Of a stretch of DNA of 27,151 nt, positions 19,561 through 27,151 are shown piece by piece. This stretch comes from Mortierella sp. BCC40632. Lineage: Eukaryota; Mortierellomycota; Mortierellomycetes; Mortierellales; Mortierellaceae. The first letter of the stretch is position 1, and every line of letters begins with the position of its first letter. The notes under the pieces are model-generated. The model was not told the DNA's origin. It saw nothing but the letters and a program-made list of their open reading frames with translations, and did no database searches. The translations under genes were made by a program, and so were the position numbers. The stretch covers positions 1 to 27,151 of the forward strand of contig WAEK01000052.1 in assembly GCA_011634665.1 (NCBI GenBank), written 5' to 3'.

Positions 19561-20076
19561 ACATAAGCTTAAGATTATTATCTCGACTCGGACAGGACAT
19601 TTTAATGGACTTTGATACCAGGGATAGCAACGTTCTTGTGAATAGATCAGGAAATTCTTTTTAAATAGACGAGAATAGGTGTGAAATGATTTGAATACAA
19701 GTATTAGTTAGTGATGGGAATCTATCGGCCTTTTATTCATGCTATCCGATGCTCACATGTCCTATTGCCCTCTATCTCTTTGATATTATTTTTTTTTTTT
19801 CTCTGATCTAGGCCCCCTCAAAGCCTCAACATATACCCCCTTCCACCCGAACTTCTACATATTCCTTGCACATACTTAACCTTGCTTTTTTTAACAAAAA
19901 CTCAAACATACATTACACATCTTTTTTAACAATTTCGATAGTCTCAGTATCAAGGGGTAGCTTGAACGCCACGTTAAATTGCTTATTTTGTTTTTTCCGC
20001 ACTATCATTTAGTACTTTGTTTTAAACTTTTTGTCACTCTAGCCATGTTCTTAACCCAAAATACATGTTCTTAATT
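19560..20076. other. AT-rich stretch between C and P, unit 2
   Basis: This matches 6560-7028, including GGGAATCTATCGGCCTTTTA near 19715 and CTATCCGATGCTCACATGTC near 19741. No gene is seen. It probably holds upstream sequences of C and P. Confidence 0.35.
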
Positions 20077-21280
20077 ATGAGTCAACAACTATTATGTCGT
20101 TCCTCAGTCCTCCCCCATTATTCTACTATTAACACTTCTATTTCACCTGTGTTATTTTTATTATTATTATTTTTATTGATTGAAAAAGATGTCCATTCTA
20201 TTAATTTTTACGTTTATCCGACTACTGAACGAATTCGGGCGGGAATTGATGTGTTCAATATGAAAGTCTTTTTATTTCAATTAACTAAATTTTACTTTTA
20301 AATTTATTCGTGCTCGGTTTACCATAATATTCTATTTCTAATACACAACCATTCATTTGAACTTTTCGTATTTACCTTAATCACCTATTTTATTCACAGA
20401 AAATACCATCCCCATCAACAATGACTGAACACACCCACATCCCTCCCCTGCCTTCCCCCAACCTGCTTTTGTTTTCCCATCCCAAGTTGACCTTGCTTTT
20501 TTCCATCAGAATTTGATTTTAACTCCCCCTAAAGTCTCGCTCCATTTGTTTCCTGCTCAATATTTTCTGAACTCTGAATAACATCCCCATTAATCTGATG
20601 GCTTAATTAATATTTACCCTTAATCCCCTAAAACCATTCCCCACTCATTCCTGACCACCAAGCTCCAAACGGTCAGCCTACAGTTGACCAAAGCCCCTCA
20701 GACTGTTTCAAACATCTTATTCGAAAAACGCCAATCCCCGGAAATTTTACTACTATTAAGCGTTTTTCAATGAGTAGAAGATATCAATGATTTCCGCAGA
20801 ATGTCATCCTTTTTATTCGTATACCTAGACTAGTTTGGCTTGTTTGATGAGAACTCAAGTTGCATACCTGACCCCCTCCTATACATAAAAATACTCAACT
20901 AGTCGAGGACAAACTTTTTTCCACACAATCCTTCCAACACTTGTACACTTGGGACTTTTCGTAACACCGATACCTCGCCTATTAGTCACCAACCAACCCA
21001 AAAAGAAAGCGCTCAAGACATCAGATACTTTTTGATCTTGAAAACGATTTTTATTCTGCTGCGATGACCCAGAACAGACACATTAAGAGACAAAGGAGAT
21101 CTCCCAACCGACGCCACACCCATGACCTTGAGGATGCTACTAAAAGATACAAGAGACTAAAGGATGAGGTGGCTGATTTCCGACAATACGACTTTGATAA
21201 AAGGGTATGAAGAGAACATGAAGGATCCATCTTTCATATGTGCACGTATAAATCCTATAGAAGAATCGATGGATTGTATT
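20077..21280 (+). pseudogene. Coding-like region P, unit 2 (membrane-anchored coiled-coil-like protein, frame-broken)
   Basis: ATG at 20077 gives MSQQLLCRSS, then a hydrophobic run at residues 25-35 and IEKDVHSINFYVYPTTERIR without a break to 20301; a second in-frame ATG lies upstream at 20065. An uninterrupted 48-codon stretch at 21063-21209 shows DLEDATKRYKRLKDEVADFR before an extra T causes an early stop. Unit 1 has no such T and continues about 35 codons further. The middle (20300-21060) has several frame breaks. Taken together the two units suggest one ~400-residue product. No family is recognised. Confidence 0.45.
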
Positions 21281-21699
21281 TAGAATGCCGTTATAAACGA
21301 GTACCTTCAATATCTTTTTACATACTTTTTTTATTTTTTTTTTATTTTTTTTTTTTTTTAAGCCAGAACACTGGATTGACGATTATCTTACTACTGTTGC
21401 GCAAGATGAGCTTTGAGTACCTCCCACTTTTTAATCATTAACACTACATCCAACACAATCCATAATTTATTTTTATTTAACCCATCGTTCAAGTAGCCAC
21501 CCTCCTTATTCCCCTTTCTATTCACCAAACAGGTTCAGCGAATGGTCTTTGAGCTTTTTTCCTTTGCATGATCCATTATATTTATAAGTCATTGGTGGAA
21601 AGGACTGCACTAAACCTCAAAACATTAGTTACTAGCATCTTTTATATTTAATTTTCAGATTGATTCCCGAGCATGAGCGCCAGCCGACAGCACTTTAAT
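21281..21699. other. AT-rich stretch after P, unit 2
   Basis: It has a T-rich run at 21326-21359 and matches 8279-8749 with many small differences. No gene is seen. Confidence 0.3.
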
Positions 21700-22450
21700 C
21701 ATTACAACCCAGGCAGACAACGCATCGGTGAATTTACTAGATTTTTCATTTCAACAATGTCGGACTTTTTTTTGAACAAACTGCTCTTGACCTGTTTCAC
21801 TCTTTGAATCGTTAACAGAACTTGTACGAGCAGTCTCAATGTGACTTTTTGGGCTTTAGATGTTTTAATGACCAATCCACCATTCCCAATGCTTTCATTT
21901 ATCGACGATACTATATTTCCGACAGCCATCTGAGCCGACCTTTTTTCCAACAGCTCCTGCTTTGCCTAGAATAATCTGCAGCTCCTACAAGTAATATCGA
22001 TCCAAGAATCAATCTCCTACCAAAAAAGCCACCTGAGAAAAGGCCAAACACACCGTCAATAGTTTCAAAGAAATGTTATTTCACGGACACTACTTTTTTA
22101 CCTTCAACATTGAAAGAAATCCTCCAGACTCCGGAAATGCGCATTATTCGTTCTCCTTGCAACAACAACTAATTGTGGGTCGATAGTTTATCAGCCCATA
22201 TTTACGGCTCTTGGTTAAATCGCAATCCATCCAGACCGTATCCATAGCCACACAGACTTTTTTTGGATCCAAAATTTTGAGAGAGTAGATTGACTCCTCG
22301 TCAACCTGAGAGATCTCAACGGACAGGGTATCTGACGACTACAAACATTTCAATACGTCACTTCACCAAAACCTTTTGGTTAATCCCAGTTCCCCGTCTC
22401 GGTTTTTGCTTCTTTTTCTCCTAACTCCCTGCTAAGTCCTGTTTTCCACG
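21700..22450 (-). pseudogene. Coding-like region D, unit 2 (unknown protein, frame-broken)
   Basis: A clean 82-codon minus frame at 21950-21702 reads MEKRSAQMAVGNIVSSINES and later VTLRLLVQVLLTIQRVKQVK, ending at a stop. Upstream frames carry GLFSGGFFGRRLILGSILLV (~22030) and ISFNVEGKKVVSV (~22100). The mixed hydrophobic and basic make-up could include a membrane segment near GSILLVGAA. Unit 1 keeps the ELLEK...QM.VG.IVS pattern. No domain is recognised. Confidence 0.38.
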
Positions 22451-22639
22451 CTCACAACATAAGACGGGATTTATTCCCAATCTCGATCCATAAAGATATT
22501 TTGATTCCATTTTTCCATTTATCCGCCTTGCCCCAGAAAAATTTTTATTAAAAATTCTCCGGACCATCATTTACCACAAAGTTTTTATTTCATAATAATC
22601 CCTTAATTATCAGCTATTAGATTGGGGGGAGCTGTCCAT

Positions 22640-23650
22640 GTCCTTACACGAGGGTCGCCTGTGTACGTGAACAACGGACGCGAGGCCATTGACGAGGAAC
22701 TCGAAGGGCTAGACAAGATCCCATACGGTGGAGAGAATTGCCATGTGTCTGGTTATGGAAGTAGTTTTATTATTATTATTACTATTATTTTGATGAATAA
22801 TAAAATCAAGTCCGCATACAATACTTTTTGCCGAACACTCTGGTTTCAGCTCTACTCGAGTGAAAGTTATTTTTACTTCGGTCATAAAACCACGCCGCCA
22901 TGGTTTTTTAAAGATGGATAGATTCCAAAGAGAGTACACGCCATCGACCGAATCCGGAAGCCTTTTCTGGACAGTAAAATGGACCTCGTTCTGTTTCAGG
23001 AATGGTCCTGAGAGAGCCTTTTGATTACGCAGTGTGTTCCATCTGATCCAGAGATTACAGAGATGTTTAATTGCACCTTTACCGTCGTTTGGCATCAAAG
23101 CATACATTGACCTTTGTATTCAATAGACGTTTCCCTTCCTGTTGATAAATGTAACAGATCCAAGGGACTATTGACCTTTTGGACCCCCATTTCTCCTTTC
23201 CGGACTTGTTGAAATTTTATTCCACTTTTATAATCTTTATAATTTCTCTTTTCAAAGCGGTGTGTCTGATATACACACTTTGTAACAAGACGATCCTCGC
23301 CCAGATAGAAACTGTCTAGTTTTCGTCTTTTGTTGTCCCCATGTTTGATGTTCTAATTTCGTATATTTATTTTTATCTATTTTTTGATTTACCACTTTTG
23401 AACAAAAGCCCAGAATGATCATTTATAAAAACTGGTGGTATCCTTCATAGAAAGTATCCACCGGCTATCTATTTTTTTGATTGCAATAAAAAAAAAAAAA
23501 AAAAGAGAATATGTAACCAGATATTTATAACGACGCACTCTTTTGGGGAACCATTTAAACAGTCCGGTCAAAACCCTTCAGAACAACAACACATGTCAGA
23601 ATTATGCGCAAATGAGGACTTTATTTATTTATGTATTTATTATAAACTAA
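22640..23650 (-). pseudogene. Coding-like region E, unit 2 (unknown protein with Asn-rich tail, frame-broken)
   Basis: A 132-codon minus frame (23107-22709) is the longest in this part. It carries LKQNEVHFTVQKRLPDSVDG, VYSLWNLSIFKKPWRRGFM and HQNNSNNNNKTT. Upstream, minus peptides KLDSFYLGEDRLVTKCVY (~23310) and NSPLDLLHLSTGREASIEYK (~23150) match unit 1. The plus strand is also open at 22622-22921 (GREAIDEELEGLDKIPYGGE), but that frame is broken in unit 1 while minus peptides are kept on both sides of it. The minus strand is therefore preferred. No family is recognised. Confidence 0.43.
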
Positions 23651-23673
23651 AATGGACTTCCCTTATTGTTTTG

Positions 23674-23764
23674 TAAAGAAAGAAAGAAAGAAAAAAGAAA
23701 GAAAGAAAGAAAAGAAAGAAAGAAAGAAAGAAAAGAAAAGAAAGAAAATGAAAAAAAAAAAGAG
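23674..23764 (+). repeat. GAAA microsatellite with poly-A end, unit 2
   Basis: This tract corresponds to 10794-10888, about 90 bp with one or two differently placed variant units. Confidence 0.9.
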
Positions 23765-23789
23765 GATAGTATTTATCATGGCATTAGCC

Positions 23790-24690
23790 ACAATACCTAG
23801 AACGCTGCCCCCCCTCCCTGCTCAACTGTTCAAACATGGATGGGGTTGCTGTAACATATATCCCGCTGGGGATGGTCCGTTAGTTGGGAGATAATGACAA
23901 GGGTCTCGTACTTGGACTCGTGCAGTCAAAAGAGGCCCGTCAAGATGACGCCGTCTCTTTCACAGGGGTAGTAGCCTCGATGGGATGACTGTCCCATCAT
24001 CTCCGACTTGTCGTGGCTTTCCAGTGCCAAGACTTGGTTGTGTCAAAACTTTTGTTTCTGGCTGCCTTTTATCTTCCTTCTTTCCCGGCCCCACTATAGA
24101 CATATATTTTAACTTTTGACTGATGTTTTGTGGCTGCAATGAGGATTTCGACTTTTCCTCGATTTACTCCAGCTTAGTTTTGTTCACGAATGGAGAGTAT
24201 CTCTTAAGCAGCACGATGGCCCATGCCATGCCATCAGGTGACTGACTTCAACTCCTCTTTAGATATGTACCCTTGGCATTTGAAAGTCAATGGTTTTGAT
24301 AGTCAATCCCAAACCGTGCGACCTCTGATTTTGGGATGTTCCATTAGGAACGTCGCAGGAGAGGGCCACCTTACGATTGGCCCCTCTTCCTGAGCTCCCT
24401 GAGATCCACTTTCAGCTCCATTTCTCCGTAGTCTATTCTTGTTTGAGTCCTACTGGCTTATATGAACGTTATTGAGTTGAGTCGCCATTTCTCACCTGCT
24501 TTTACCTGCTCATCGATTGACCTCGACAGATAGACTTATAGTTCAACTTGGACTTAATTAGGAACCTCCTCCCCGTCCTCGATTTTTTTGAGTCCATTCT
24601 CTTTAACGGCCCCCATATTTCATATTTACCAACCTCCCTTTGAATCTCATTCAAGCCTACTCGCCTTTCTGCTCCCCTTTTTCACCAGCC
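23790..24690 (-). pseudogene. Coding-like region F, unit 2 (frame-broken, partly diverged)
   Basis: This is the counterpart of 10900-11870. The 23835-24050 part matches unit 1 base by base with indels, and IPAGDGPLVG-type plus-strand text is its shadow. From ~24055 to 24190 the sequence is poorly alignable, then similarity returns at ~24300 (TAGTCAATCCCAAA). No open frame longer than ~60 codons survives on the minus strand, so this copy is more decayed than unit 1. Confidence 0.33.
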
Positions 24691-25079
24691 ATTTGATGGT
24701 CCTAACGGTCTGACGGTGGGAGGAGGAGGTGCGTCAAACAAGCAAGTGACGCTCTGAGCATACCACACACACACACACATTACCCCTGGGCACGCACTGC
24801 AAATTTAAAGTTCTGATAGGGATTTGATGAGGATTTCTGAGGGATCTAAGGATTCCTAGAGTCTGGGTCCCAGAGTCTCTCCTCTCTTTTATCTCCCTCC
24901 TCCTCCCCACTAACCTTGATCCTTCCCTGCCTCCAGCCCCCGTTGCTCCCCTAAAAGTTTCAATTCCCTATTCAAGCTTCTTTTTCCCTATATAGCCCTC
25001 GCCCCCGACCCTCGAAGCTTTCCGAATTTTCTCCCTGCCTCCTAACTGCCTCCCTCCAAATTTTGCTTCCTAGAGAGAA
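24691..25079. other. Pyrimidine-rich spacer before the 25S fragment, unit 2
   Basis: It starts with the shared ATGGTCCTAACGGTC element (~24695), then the GCGTC/GACGC arms and a CA tract. The C/T-rich sequence from 24810 to 25070 is largely different from unit 1. No gene is seen. Confidence 0.5.
24763..24779 (+). repeat. CA dinucleotide tract, unit 2
   Basis: This short CA repeat is followed by CCCTGGGCACGCA, as in unit 1. Confidence 0.85.
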
Positions 25080-25635
25080 TTTATAAGAGGGTTATAATAA
25101 TCTCGGCTTGGGGTAAAGCCAAGCGTTCATAGCGACGTTAAGCTTTTGATCCTTCGATGTCGCTTCTCCTATCATACTGAAGCAGAATTCAGTAAGCGTT
25201 GGATTGCTCCACCACCAATAGGAACGTGAGTGGCTTAATCGTCGTGAGACAGGTTGTTTTTACCCCTACTGATGAAGTGTTGTTGCAATAGTACTGAAGT
25301 TAGTACGAGAGGAACACTTCATTCGGATACTGGTATTTGGGTCTGCCTGGAAAGGTACGACCCGAAGCTATCATCCGTTGGATTATGGCTTTTCGAACGC
25401 TCTAAGTCAGAATTCGTGCGCGATTTCCGATACCGCCTTTTTCCGATATCTAGTTGAATACGAATAGGTTCGGGCCCTGAGTCATATACTACGGGGAGGT
25501 CTTGTATGGCGAGTATGGAGGCACCTGCTTAAACAAAATATTGGAAGATAAACTATTGCAGATGATTCTTAAGTGGTGTCGATAGTTTGAGTTAAGTGTT
25601 GAGTTGTTGAGATTAAGCCTATTAGTTCTAGATGA
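25080..25635 (+). rRNA. 25S (LSU) rRNA 3' fragment, truncated at 5' end, with indels
   Basis: This second truncated copy of the 25S 3' end starts at nearly the same place as the 12205 copy. Landmarks are GCCAAGCGTTCATAGCGACG (~25118), GATCCTTCGATGTCG (~25149), CTACTGATGAAGTGTTGTTG (~25267), an intact sarcin-ricin AGTACGAGAGGA (25302-25313) and GAAGCTATCATCCGTTGGAT (~25364). The last ~90 nt are badly altered, with several C-to-T changes (GACGAC to GATGAT; GCTGCTGAG to GTTGTTGAG). It ends near 25635 before an A/T-rich stretch. Indels differ from those in the 12205 copy, so the errors or decay arose independently. Confidence 0.9.
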
Positions 25636-25689
25636 GCTAAAAACGATTTTTATAATAAAGCTAAGGTGTAAAGACTGGGAGAGATTCAT

Positions 25690-25960
25690 TATCTTAAGCA
25701 GCCTTCTGCTGTCCTCCCTCCTCACAACAACCTGTTAACCACCCGCAATTCCTCAACCACACTTCATCACCCTCCTCGGACCCTGAACACAAGAGGATTC
25801 CTTCCTCTCTATGCGCCCTCTCTGCTGTGTCCCTCCTCTACAACAACTCCACAACCACCCTACCCTCAACCACCCTACCACCCTCCCTTGACCCTGAACA
25901 CAAGAGGATTCCTTCTCTCTGGCGCAATCTCTGTTGTAGTCCCTCCTCCTAGTTCCTTGT
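25690..25960 (+). repeat. ~111-bp spacer subrepeat, about 2.3 copies (unit 3)
   Basis: CCCTGAACACAAGAGGATTC occurs at 25781 and 25892, 111 bp apart, each followed by CCTTCTCTCT-type sequence and a CTGTTGT/CTGCTGT-GTCCCTCCTC block. Unit 1 has ~1.2 copies and unit 2 only a part, so copy number differs between neighbouring units. Confidence 0.8.
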
Positions 25961-26399
25961 GTCTGATTCTAATTGTCTCCAGACTGCTACCCGCCCCTCT
26001 TCTCAATCCTGCCTCAGTTTTGTTTTTCTAGGGTGCTCGATTTTGTTTCTTGTTCGAGACCTTGTTTCTGAGATTTCCTTGAGATTTTTTTTTTTCATTT
26101 ATTTTTATAATTTGAAAAAAGTTTTTTCTTGATTTCAGAGATTGAGTTTTGATGAGTTTCTGAAAGAAAGAGTTGTCTGACTATCCTTATTTTTTATGTC
26201 TTGATTAGCCGATGAGTTACCTTTAGATTGATTCGATTTTTCTGACTGGTTTTAGTTTTGAAGATGATTGATTTTTTGAATCCCTTATTCGAACGAGATT
26301 GATTTGATCTTGTCTTGATCTGATGTGAACTTGATTTGATATTTAAAACTGATATTACGACATGATTCTGAGAACCAACTCCTTTTTCATACTCTCCCT
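25961..26399. other. Spacer with GATTTGAT-type short repeats, unit 3
   Basis: This T-rich sequence has many scattered TTGATTT, CTTGATCT and GAGATT words (for example GATTTGATCTTGTCTTGATC at ~26310). It has no clear match in unit 1 and only weak resemblance to 12940-13300. No gene is seen. Confidence 0.4.
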
Positions 26400-27059
26400 C
26401 AAACTTGACTTCAACCTAACCCCTGCTTTAGATTACTAAGGATCCCTTTTCGAATATAACGATTCTTTAGTTGTGACGCATGATATTATAGTTCTGTGAT
26501 AAACTTACCAGAGGCAGCCGGCCCAGGATCACAATGAATTTTCAATTCATTTTCCTACTTAACATTTGTCCAATTCTTGTCATTCCATGATGAAATATCC
26601 ACTGATCGTCCCTTGCTCACTCCCTCGGTTCCAAAAATGGTTATACATATAATACCCTTTTCCATCGTCTATGGCATATTATTATCAAAACGAACATGAC
26701 ATCAGTACTGTCACTCTTCTGCTATTGTTACGCCAAAATGACACCACTAATCCACACCCACCTGTTTCTTGTTGCTCTTTTCACTCATTCCCGACTCCAA
26801 GAGGAAGTGTCGACCGGCCATTTTTCCAGTAAGCGATTCAATGCTCGAAGATGAGTAACCTGATCAAAAATCTCATCAGGCTCGCCAGGTTGCCGCCGGA
26901 GCGCAGAGTTAAACCACCACTCAACACCCAAGCTTAAAGCTGTGGGTCCGACGTGGAGGGTCCTCGGTCTTTTCTCCTCTAGGTCCCCGTCTTCTTGTCC
27001 GAGCTCTTCGTAGCCGCTGCTGGCAAAGAGGCTTCTGCTTGATCCTTGAAAAACTGCAT
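26400..27059 (-). pseudogene. Coding-like region A, unit 3 (unknown protein, frame-broken)
   Basis: ATG on the minus strand at 27059 begins MQFFKDQAEASLPAAATKSS and meets a stop after 26 codons. A neighbouring phase then reads TALSLGVEWWFNSALRRQPG and DEIFDQVTHLRALNRLLEKW in one open stretch. The last part matches unit 1 VTHLPALNRLLKKW. Further downstream frames correspond to the 600-900 part of unit 1. This is the best-preserved A copy and suggests a slightly acidic to neutral protein of over 200 residues. No family is recognised. Confidence 0.42.
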
Positions 27060-27151
27060 ATTGTGCTTTTCTTGCTTTCTTTGCTTTTTAATGAAAAGGG
27101 ATAAAGGAAAACAGGGACAAAGGTGAAATGGAGACACCTCCGCTCTTTTCA

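Larger units (their letters stand above)
12789..25635 (+). repeat. Tandem ~12.85 kb unit 2
   Basis: This is the second complete copy, from the end of one 25S fragment to the end of the next. It has the same feature order as unit 1. It is ~220 bp longer, in large part because the spacer after the 25S fragment is ~280 bp longer. Segments 14600-14860, 15450-16500, 24055-24190 and 24810-25070 are much less similar to unit 1 than the rest. Confidence 0.9.
25636..27151 (+). repeat. Tandem unit 3, first ~1.5 kb only
   Basis: A third unit starts after the last 25S fragment and is cut by the window end. From ~26400 it matches unit 1 from ~637 and unit 2 from ~13547, including CATTCCATGATGAAATATCC (~26581) and GCGATTCAATGCTCGAAGAT (~26833). 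It shows the array continues beyond the window. Confidence 0.88.

Noticed and set aside
22622..22921. 99-codon plus-strand frame with GREAIDEELEGLDKIPYGGE
   Set aside because: It reads well but is broken in unit 1, while minus-strand peptides of region E are kept in both units on both sides; kept only as a note under E.
1..27151. Ordinary complete rDNA repeat with a large intergenic spacer
   Set aside because: I looked for 18S, 5.8S, 5S and 5' 25S signature words on both strands and saw none in either complete unit; only the 3' 25S fragment is present.
1..27151. tRNA genes or telomeric repeats
   Set aside because: No convincing tRNA arms and no telomere-like repeat arrays were seen.
1..27151. 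Repeat-induced point mutation as the general cause of damage
   Set aside because: Most differences between units are small indels at homopolymers; only the 25545-25640 stretch shows a clear cluster of transitions.

Overview
The window looks like repetitive nuclear DNA from a eukaryote, most likely a fungus. The one unambiguous family is the last ~580 nt of the large-subunit (25S) rRNA, which follows the yeast 25S 3' end closely. It occurs three times on the + strand: only its end at 1-158, then ~12205-12788 and ~25080-25635. The long sequences between these copies are homologous to each other over their whole length. The window is therefore a direct tandem array of a ~12.6-12.85 kb unit: unit 1 = 159-12788, unit 2 = 12789-25635, unit 3 (start only) = 25636-27151. 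I see no 18S, 5.8S, ITS, 5S or 5' 25S sequence in either complete unit, so this is not an ordinary rDNA repeat. Each unit joins a truncated 25S fragment to ~12 kb of other DNA.

The non-rRNA part begins with a pyrimidine-rich spacer of variable length that carries ~112-bp subrepeats. It then holds a series of coding-like stretches, none of which I recognise. In unit 1 order these are: A (minus, ~600-1267), N (plus, 1425-~2230, divergent from A), a GCTTG-rich minisatellite and a strongly variable segment (~2265-3360), B (minus, ~3590-4515, with a 13-residue Lys-rich repeat), C (minus, ~4600-6560, with a ~23-residue Lys-rich repeat), P (plus, ~7029-8278, hydrophobic N-terminal run and charged probable coiled-coil C-terminus), D (minus, ~8750-9540), E (minus, 9728-~10790, Asn-rich tail), a GAAA tract, F (minus, ~10900-11870), and a pyrimidine-rich spacer with a CA tract just before the 25S fragment. 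Unit 2 repeats the same order. Most of these stretches run antisense to the 25S fragment, in line with the T/C-rich + strand.

Every coding-like stretch, and the rRNA itself, is broken by small insertions and deletions, many in or beside T or A runs. The breaks fall at different places in the two units, so one unit often keeps a frame the other loses. This fits either unpolished long-read sequence or decaying copies. Base divergence is patchy: some segments are nearly identical and others barely align, so sequencing error alone does not explain it. Gene calls are inferences from residue composition, agreement between copies and repeat periods near multiples of three; no function is assigned.
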